Positions 58,836 to 64,000 of a DNA stretch of 64,000 bases are shown in pieces; the stretch's first letter is position 1, and each line of letters opens with the position of its first letter. Source of the DNA: Peribacillus huizhouensis (GTDB taxonomy: Bacteria; Bacillota; Bacilli; Bacillales; DSM-1321). The notes under the pieces were generated by a model. That model worked only from the letters and a program-made list of their open reading frames with translations. It had not been told where the DNA came from and made no database searches. The position numbers were made by a program, and so were the translations under genes. The stretch is taken from contig NZ_JACJHX010000002.1 in the NCBI RefSeq assembly GCF_014138605.1, positions 411,899 to 475,898 on the forward strand, read 5' to 3'.

Positions 58836-59045
58836 TTAGCGTGATGCTTTTGCCGGTTGGCACGCGTCACATTTACGTTGGCTATTATTTTTAAATTTCG
58901 TAAATGTTTTTTCAAAATTGCTACCACACGCACATTTAAATAGTAACTTTTGCGAAAAACCGTGATATTCCGTCGTTAGTAACTTACTTTCCGAATTGTT
59001 ATCCACAAATTCTTTAATTTTACCGATCGTCCATCGTTTATTCAT
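58836..59045 (-). CDS. Small zinc-ribbon protein, 69 residues
   Basis: ATG with GGAGG upstream. A helical N-terminus (WTIGKIKEFVDNNSESKLLT) is followed by a zinc-ribbon LLFKCACGSNFEKTFTKFKN and CDAC, four Cys in all (KCAC...KCDAC). Similar ribbons occur in phage and HNH-associated proteins, so it may be a mobile-DNA remnant. It is not present at this place in B. subtilis. Confidence 0.6.
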   Translation of the reverse strand: MNKRWTIGKIKEFVDNNSESKLLTTEYHGFSQKLLFKCACGSNFEKTFTKFKNNSQRKCDACQPAKASR

Positions 59046-59256
59046 TCTCTTACACCTCCATATTTACGCTTTAGCGGAGGCTTTACTTGGCATCCGTTCA
59101 ATTATGAGCAAAAGTCGTAATTATCCTATAAGATTCTTATTATAACATGAGCTGACAGACAATTAAATAGATCGTTATTTTGAACGCGTACTAGGTCATT
59201 TCAAACTGTTGTAGCATGTTCGATCTACTTGATCTTGTTGGGAATTGCATGCACAT

Positions 59257-59364
59257 TCAATTACCAGCTATTTGTATTTGATTGAATACTGTATCAAGTT
59301 CCTCACTTCTTTCCATGCAATCTTCAATTTCTTCTTGTTTACTAATATCACCACTTTGTTCCTT
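59257..59364 (-). other. Possible decayed gene fragment
   Basis: One minus-strand frame of 35 codons without a good start reads KEQSGDISKQEEIEDCMERS, then EELDTVFNQIQIAGN, a protein-like acidic helix. It may be the end of a lost gene. The rest of 59046-59410 shows nothing else. Confidence 0.2.
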
Positions 59365-59410
59365 TTACTAATCTACATGGGTTAATTAGTTAGGCACAAC
59401 TCCTCCCTTA

Positions 59411-59448
59411 AAACAGCAAAGCAGCCTCCCAAACTCGGAAGGCTGCTT
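59411..59448 (-). terminator. Terminator of pheST
   Basis: AGGCTGCTT / AAGCAGCCT arms around about 12 bases, followed on the minus strand by a U-rich stretch after the pheT stop at 59458. Confidence 0.75.
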
Positions 59449-59457
59449 CATTTACCA

Positions 59458-61872
59458 TTATCCTCGTAATTCAGCGCCAGCTTTTTCTTTCACAGCTGCT
59501 AGTACTTTTTCATGCGCTTTCGTTACATCTTCATCAGTTAGCGTACGCTCTGGATCAAAATATTTCAACGAGTACGCAAGAGATTTCTTACCTGGTTCCA
59601 TGCGTTCGCCTTCATATAAATCAAAGACACTTACTTCTTTAAGAAGTTTTCCGCCTGCTTCGGCGATGATTTTTTGGATATCGCCAGCAACCGTAGTTGT
59701 ATCTACAACAAGGGCAATATCACGTGTAATCGATGGGAAACGTGGAATGGCGCTGTATTGGATCGGTTCAACAGCCGCTTCTGCCATCGCTTTGAAAGAT
59801 AGCTCGAAAACATACGTTTCTTTCAAATCAAGTTCTTTTTGGACAGTTGGATGAACTTGACCGACGAAGCCAATTACATCACCATTCAACAACACGTCTG
59901 CAGTACGCCCTGGATGCATCCCTTCTTTTTCAGATTGACGATAATCAATTTGCTCTGTCAATCCTAGTGTATCGAATAATGCTTCAAGCACGCCTTTTGC
60001 TACGTAAAAATCAACCGGCTTTTTCTCTCCTTGCCATTGATTCAATTCCCATAGACCTGTTATCGCGCCAGCTACATGCTCGCGTTCTTCCGGAAGTTGT
60101 TCCCCATCTTGTTTCAAGAATACAGAGCCGATTTCGTATAGTGCTAACGAATCAAGCTGACGGGCATTGTTATATTTCACAACTTCTAATAGTTGAGGGA
60201 TGATGCTTAGACGAAGCTGACTGCGTTCCTCACTCATCGGCATCGCTAATGCAACAGATTCACGAGCATCTAATGCATATTGAGCCGCTTTATTCTTGCT
60301 TGTTAATGAATAAGTGATTGCTTGATAAAGGCCAGCACCTTCAAGCGTACGTCTTGCTTTACGGCGTTTTTGCTGATAATCAGTCAAATGGCCAGGTGTT
60401 ACTGTTCCAGTTGGAAGTGTTGTTGGGATATTATCATAGCCATACATACGGGCTGCTTCCTCAACTAAATCGGCTTCGATCGTAATATCGCCGCGACGGG
60501 TCGGTACAGTTACGGTAAATGTCTCATTATCTACTGAAACTCCGAATTGCAAACGAGTGAAGATCGATTCGACTTCAGAAACCGTCATGCTTGTTCCGAG
60601 CAATTTATTAATTTTTTCAAGAGTAATTGAAATGACAGCTGGTTCGATTGTCAATGTATCAACTTCTACAGACCCTTCTAATACGGTTCCACCTGCATAT
60701 TGACTAATCAACTGTGCAGCACGTTCTCCTGCTTCTCTTACTCGATTCGGGTCAACCCCTTTTTCGAAACGAGCACTTGATTCACTGCGCAATGCATGGT
60801 CTTTTGATGCTTTGCGGACAACCGTTCCAGCAAAATATGCAGCTTCAATGATGACAGTTGTCGTATCGTCCTGCACCTCAGAATTTGCTCCACCCATTAC
60901 ACCAGCAATCGCAACTGGCTCTGATCCATTTGTAATGACAAGATGATCGCTTGAAAGATCACGTTCTCCATCATCCAATGTCGTGATTTTTTCAGCCGCG
61001 TGCGCTTTACGAATGACTAATTCTTTCGAACCTAGACGATCATAATCGAACGCATGAAGTGGTTGCCCGTATTCAAGTAAAATATAATTCGTAATATCGA
61101 CAACATTGTTATGTGGACGAATGCCCGCTGCCATTAAGCGAGTTTGCATCCAAAGTGGTGATGGCGCAATTTTCACATTTTTAATGACTTTCGCAACGTA
61201 TAATGGATTATCTTCAGATGCTTCAACTTTTACTTGAATGAAGTCAGTTGCTTTTTCAGCGCTTTCTACTTTGTTAATTTCCGGCCATTTAACTTCACGA
61301 CCTAAAATGGCACCTACTTCATAAGCAACACCAAGCATGCTCAAGCAGTCTGAGCGGTTCGGTGTTAAACCTAACTCAAGCACTTCATCGTCAAGTCCTA
61401 AAGCCTCTAGAGCATCTTGACCAACTTCTACATCATTCGGGAAAACGAATATCCCTGTTGCATAATCTTTAGCAATCAATCTTGATTCGATGCCAAGTTC
61501 TTGAAGTGAACAAATCATTCCGTTCGATTCTTCACCGCGTAACTTCGCTTTCTTAATTTTGAAATTGCCAGGAAGCACGGCACCAACTGTCGCGACTGCT
61601 ACTTTTTGTCCTTTATCAACATTCGGCGCACCGCAGATGATTTGAACCGGGCTTTCACCACCAACATCGACTAAACATTTATTTAGTTTATCGGCATTTG
61701 GATGTTGTTCACGTTCTAGTACGTGACCTATGACAACCCCTTTAAGACCTTCACTTTTCTTTTCTACTCCTTCAACCTCGATGCCGCTTTTGGTAATCTT
61801 ATCTGAAAGCGTTGTTGCTGTCATGCCAGAAAGATCGACATAATCCTGCAGCCATTTATATGAAACAAACAT
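59458..61872 (-). CDS. pheT: Phenylalanine-tRNA ligase beta subunit
   Basis: 804 residues from the ATG at 61872 (AAGGAGG upstream), the B. subtilis length; the open frame runs 47 codons further into repeat-like sequence. N-terminal OB-fold tRNA-binding domain (about 40-150), B3/B4 editing domain, B5 domain and the C-terminal FDX-ACB anticodon-binding domain (from about 710, [20 protein letters not shown]). Partner of PheS. Confidence 0.97.
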   Translation of the reverse strand: MFVSYKWLQDYVDLSGMTATTLSDKITKSGIEVEGVEKKSEGLKGVVIGHVLEREQHPNADKLNKCLVDVGGESPVQIICGAPNVDKGQKVAVATVGAVLPGNFKIKKAKLRGEESNGMICSLQELGIESRLIAKDYATGIFVFPNDVEVGQDALEALGLDDEVLELGLTPNRSDCLSMLGVAYEVGAILGREVKWPEINKVESAEKATDFIQVKVEASEDNPLYVAKVIKNVKIAPSPLWMQTRLMAAGIRPHNNVVDITNYILLEYGQPLHAFDYDRLGSKELVIRKAHAAEKITTLDDGERDLSSDHLVITNGSEPVAIAGVMGGANSEVQDDTTTVIIEAAYFAGTVVRKASKDHALRSESSARFEKGVDPNRVREAGERAAQLISQYAGGTVLEGSVEVDTLTIEPAVISITLEKINKLLGTSMTVSEVESIFTRLQFGVSVDNETFTVTVPTRRGDITIEADLVEEAARMYGYDNIPTTLPTGTVTPGHLTDYQQKRRKARRTLEGAGLYQAITYSLTSKNKAAQYALDARESVALAMPMSEERSQLRLSIIPQLLEVVKYNNARQLDSLALYEIGSVFLKQDGEQLPEEREHVAGAITGLWELNQWQGEKKPVDFYVAKGVLEALFDTLGLTEQIDYRQSEKEGMHPGRTADVLLNGDVIGFVGQVHPTVQKELDLKETYVFELSFKAMAEAAVEPIQYSAIPRFPSITRDIALVVDTTTVAGDIQKIIAEAGGKLLKEVSVFDLYEGERMEPGKKSLAYSLKYFDPERTLTDEDVTKAHEKVLAAVKEKAGAELRG

Positions 61873-61981
61873 GGATAGCTCCTCCTTATCAAATGCGCCT
61901 TGGCGTATTTGCGCCCAGATTTTTTTCGGAGCCTGCTCTGAAAAACTTCCTTTAAAAAATCTGAGGCATAAGCCTGCGGCT

Positions 61982-62081
61982 TTAACTTTATTCAGTCGAG
62001 GTTTGACCCCCACTGAATTGTATTCTTTTTTGCATTCATCCCCACTTAACGAAGTAAGGTACTTTTGTTGAATAAAGTTAA
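61982..62081. repeat. Inverted-repeat insertion between pheS and pheT
   Basis: TTAACTTTATTCA (61982-61994) and TGAATAAAGTTAA (62069-62081) are perfect 13-bp inverted ends, with an inner ATTCAGT...ACTGAAT hairpin. Further hairpin DNA (GCGCCTTGGCG...) extends toward pheT, giving a 217-base spacer. Confidence 0.75.
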
Positions 62082-62089
62082 AAAAATTA

Positions 62090-63133
62090 TTAAGATTCGT
62101 GGCGATTAAATTGAGTTAAGAAACGGACATCATTTGTATAGAAGTGACGGATATCGTCTACACCGTATTTCAACATCGCAATACGTTCCACACCAATCCC
62201 GAACGCAAACCCAGAATATTTCTTCGAGTCAAATCCAGCCATTTCCAAAACATTTGGATGAACGATTCCACCGCCTAGGACTTCGATCCAACCTGTTCCT
62301 TTACAAACGCTGCAACCTTTTCCACCGCAAATTTTACAAGAAATATCGATTTCAACCGATGGCTCTGTGAATGGGAAGAAACTTGGACGCAGACGAATTT
62401 CCCGCTCTTTGCCGAATACTTGCTTCGCAAACACTTCAAGCGTTCCTTTTAAATCGCTCATTGAGATATTTTCATCAATAACCAATCCTTCAATTTGCAT
62501 GAATTGATGCGAGTGAGTCGCATCATCATTATCACGACGATATACTTTACCCGGACAGATAATTTTAACCGGCCCTTGTCCTTTATGCTTCTCCATTGTT
62601 CTTGCTTGCACTGGAGATGTATGAGTTCGCATTAATGTTTCTTCTGTAATATAGAAAGAATCTTGCATATCACGTGCTGGATGGCTCTTTGGTAAATTCA
62701 ACGCTTCAAAGTTGTAGAAGTCTGTTTCAACTTCCGGACCCTCTGCAACCGTATAGCCCATTCCGATAAATAAGTCTTCCACTTCTTCAATGACACGCGT
62801 TAACGGATGATGATTCCCTTTATTAACCGGACGTCCCGGTAATGTTACATCAATTTTTTCAACAGCAAGTTTGGCATTGACAGCTGCCTCTTCAAGCACC
62901 TTTTGCTTTTCTTCAATTTTTGTAGCAATCTCTTCACGGACAACATTCACTAACGCTCCCATTTTCGGGCGTTCCTCAGCGGAAAGCTTGCCCATTCCGC
63001 GCAACACTTCCGTGATTGGTCCTTTTTTCCCTAAATATGCGACACGAATGTCATTCAATTCCTTTAATTCAGAAGCTTCGGCAACCTTCTGTAACGCTTC
63101 TTCTTGCAGTTCTTGTAAACGTTCCTGCATCAT
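62090..63133 (-). CDS. pheS: Phenylalanine-tRNA ligase alpha subunit
   Basis: 347 residues. N-terminal coiled coil (1-85), then the class II catalytic core: motif 1 region [20 protein letters not shown], motif 2 [20 protein letters not shown], motif 3 [26 protein letters not shown] precedes ATG-ATG. First gene of pheST, under a Phe T-box. Confidence 0.97.
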   Translation of the reverse strand: MMQERLQELQEEALQKVAEASELKELNDIRVAYLGKKGPITEVLRGMGKLSAEERPKMGALVNVVREEIATKIEEKQKVLEEAAVNAKLAVEKIDVTLPGRPVNKGNHHPLTRVIEEVEDLFIGMGYTVAEGPEVETDFYNFEALNLPKSHPARDMQDSFYITEETLMRTHTSPVQARTMEKHKGQGPVKIICPGKVYRRDNDDATHSHQFMQIEGLVIDENISMSDLKGTLEVFAKQVFGKEREIRLRPSFFPFTEPSVEIDISCKICGGKGCSVCKGTGWIEVLGGGIVHPNVLEMAGFDSKKYSGFAFGIGVERIAMLKYGVDDIRHFYTNDVRFLTQFNRHES

Positions 63134-63197
63134 GTCTCCTCCTTTTTTATAAAAAAATTTAGTTTCTGTTACTAGTTAACAATGATTGTTATCCATA

Positions 63198-63301
63198 AGG
63201 TGGCGGTGCAGAGTAAAGTTTAGTCCATCTTTTAGATCAGATGATTCCTAAGTAAATTGGCCATATGCTTATGTGGCGGAGCCCCGTCCCCTTGTCCTTA
63301 A
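63198..63301. repeat. Two-copy element, copy B
   Basis: GGTGGCGGTGCAGAG, central TTGGCCATATGCTTATGT and end CCGTCCCCTTGTCCTTA, matching 46108-46214. It sits between the T-box terminator and pheS. Confidence 0.6.
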
Positions 63302-63305
63302 ACGC

Positions 63306-63560
63306 AAAAAAACCCCATCCCTAGAAAGGGACGAGGTTTATGTATCGCGGTACCACCCTTATTAGCGCCAAAAGAAATAAGCACTCACTTCATTGTAGAT
63401 AACGGCTTTTTGCCGGTGCAGCTTTCAACAGGTCAATCTGTATCCCGATGCCGACTCAAGAGGTGAATTCACATCATCATGAACATAAAAATGCTTGCAG
63501 TCTAAGGCATTTTCTCCCTAAATGAATGATACGACGCTACTCTTCTCTGTCATAGTCTTT
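63306..63560 (-). promoter_or_regulatory. Phenylalanine T-box riboswitch of pheST
   Basis: T-box AAGGGTGGTACCGCG at 63346-63360 on the minus strand; specifier GUGAA-UUC-ACC with the UUC (Phe) codon at 63465-63467; terminator CCTCGTCCCTTTCTAGGGAT with a U-run at about 63306-63339. A promoter TTGAAT / TATAAT with an 18-base spacer lies at 63588-63617. Uncharged tRNA-Phe should allow read-through. Confidence 0.95.
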
Positions 63561-63631
63561 TACATTATGAAATTTAGCTTTAATTATATTATAAAACAAA
63601 CCGAGATTCAAATTCAATTTTATAAATGAGC

Positions 63632-63765
63632 TTTACGAGCCAGAATTCCAATTTGAGTGCCGAATTTACATATTTACGTGCCGGAAGCAATGGTTTTCGA
63701 GCCGGAAATTGCACTTTACATGCGTGATTCGAGATTTACGTGCCAGAGCCTCATTTTACGCCTGA
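63632..63765. repeat. Seven phased 20-21-bp repeats (TTTACGTGCC)
   Basis: Variants of TTTACGTGCC start at 63632, 63652, 63673, 63694, 63715, 63735 and 63755, a spacing of 20-21 bases (two helical turns). The units are TTTACGAGCC, TTTGAGTGCC, TTTACGTGCC, TTTTCGAGCC, TTTACATGCG, TTTACGTGCC and TTTTACGCC. They lie between ysgA and the pheST leader. Confidence 0.7.
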
Positions 63766-63780
63766 AACACCATGCAATAT

Positions 63781-64000
63781 TTATTTCCGTAGGTGGTACA
63801 TCAAAATCCCCGCTGCAATCCCGACGTTCAACGATTCACTTTTCCCGAAAATCGGAATATAGAGATTTTGCGTCGTTTTAGCTAACAGCTTTTTGTCAAC
63901 ACCTTGACCTTCATTACCTACAAGAAGAGCAAATGTTTCCGATTTTTCTACTTGATCATAGGGAACTGCTTTTTCTAAGGCAGTGCCATAAACCGGAATG
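63781..64000 (-). CDS. ysgA: SpoU/TrmH-family RNA methyltransferase, C-terminal part
   Basis: Only the last 73 codons are in the window; the gene continues beyond 64000. FALLVGNEGQGVDKKLLAKT and LYIPIFGKSESLNVGIAAGI, then LMYHLRK, are the SAM-binding knot motifs 2 and 3 of SPOUT methyltransferases. In B. subtilis ysgA is upstream of pheS. Confidence 0.9.
   Translation of the reverse strand, partial: IPVYGTALEKAVPYDQVEKSETFALLVGNEGQGVDKKLLAKTTQNLYIPIFGKSESLNVGIAAGILMYHLRK

Noticed and set aside
61873..62013. N-terminal extension of pheT to 62013
   Set aside because: It reads through inserted hairpin DNA; the ATG at 61872 has AAGGAGG and gives the family length.

Overview
The window is chromosomal DNA from an endospore-forming member of the Bacillaceae (AT-rich, AGGAGG-type ribosome binding sites, spore genes gerE and gerM, T-box, L-box and M-box leaders). 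Gene order from about 21.5 kb to the right end follows the well-known Bacillus subtilis order: ysnB-ysnA ... gerM-racE-ysmB-gerE ... ysmA ... sdhBAC-yslB-lysC-uvrC-trxA-etfA-etfB-fadB-fadR-lcfA ... yshE-mutS2-polX-cvpA-zapA-rnhC ... pheT-pheS-ysgA. The genus cannot be fixed from the sequence alone.

Left arm, 1-10.4 kb: ysoA, then the complete branched-chain amino acid operon ilvB-ilvN-ilvC-leuA-leuB-leuC-leuD on the minus strand, under a leucine (CUC) T-box leader.

Accessory stretch, 10.7-21.3 kb: an overlapping ECF sigma factor / PadR regulator / SEDS (FtsW-RodA-like) operon; a HPY-rich small protein; a frameshifted DUF4183-like gene; and two paralogous proteins, one small and one of about 1000 residues with eight acidic repeats. 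Both paralogs carry sigma-K-like promoters and look like spore surface proteins. The stretch ends in a 2.5-kb islet bounded by a 27-bp duplication of the 3' end of tRNA-Arg(UCU). The islet contains a GC-rich foreign-looking segment, a DUF4352-type lipoprotein and small ORFs.

Conserved backbone with insertions, 21.5-64 kb: a Fur-controlled iron ABC transporter stands where B. subtilis has rph. A serine dehydratase/EIIC-like cluster sits between gerE and ysmA. Next come succinate dehydrogenase, lysine-riboswitch-controlled aspartokinase (with an internal start for a beta subunit), uvrC, trxA, the FadR-controlled fatty acid oxidation genes, M-box-controlled mgtE, DNA repair and cell division genes, rnhC, and a Phe T-box-controlled pheST.

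An unusual feature is the density of short non-coding repeats in the intergenic spaces. One family carries GGTCAGACCCC-type inverted ends (at least eight sites). A second carries AAGTGAAACTTC and CCCGTTAA-type ends (six sites). There are also a tandem GTTGATT/AATCAAC element between the mgtE riboswitch and mgtE, a two-copy element near 46.1 and 63.2 kb, and a helically phased 20-21-bp array between ysgA and pheS. A FadR-type operator in front of the thioesterase gene ysmA suggests a wider FadR regulon in this organism.
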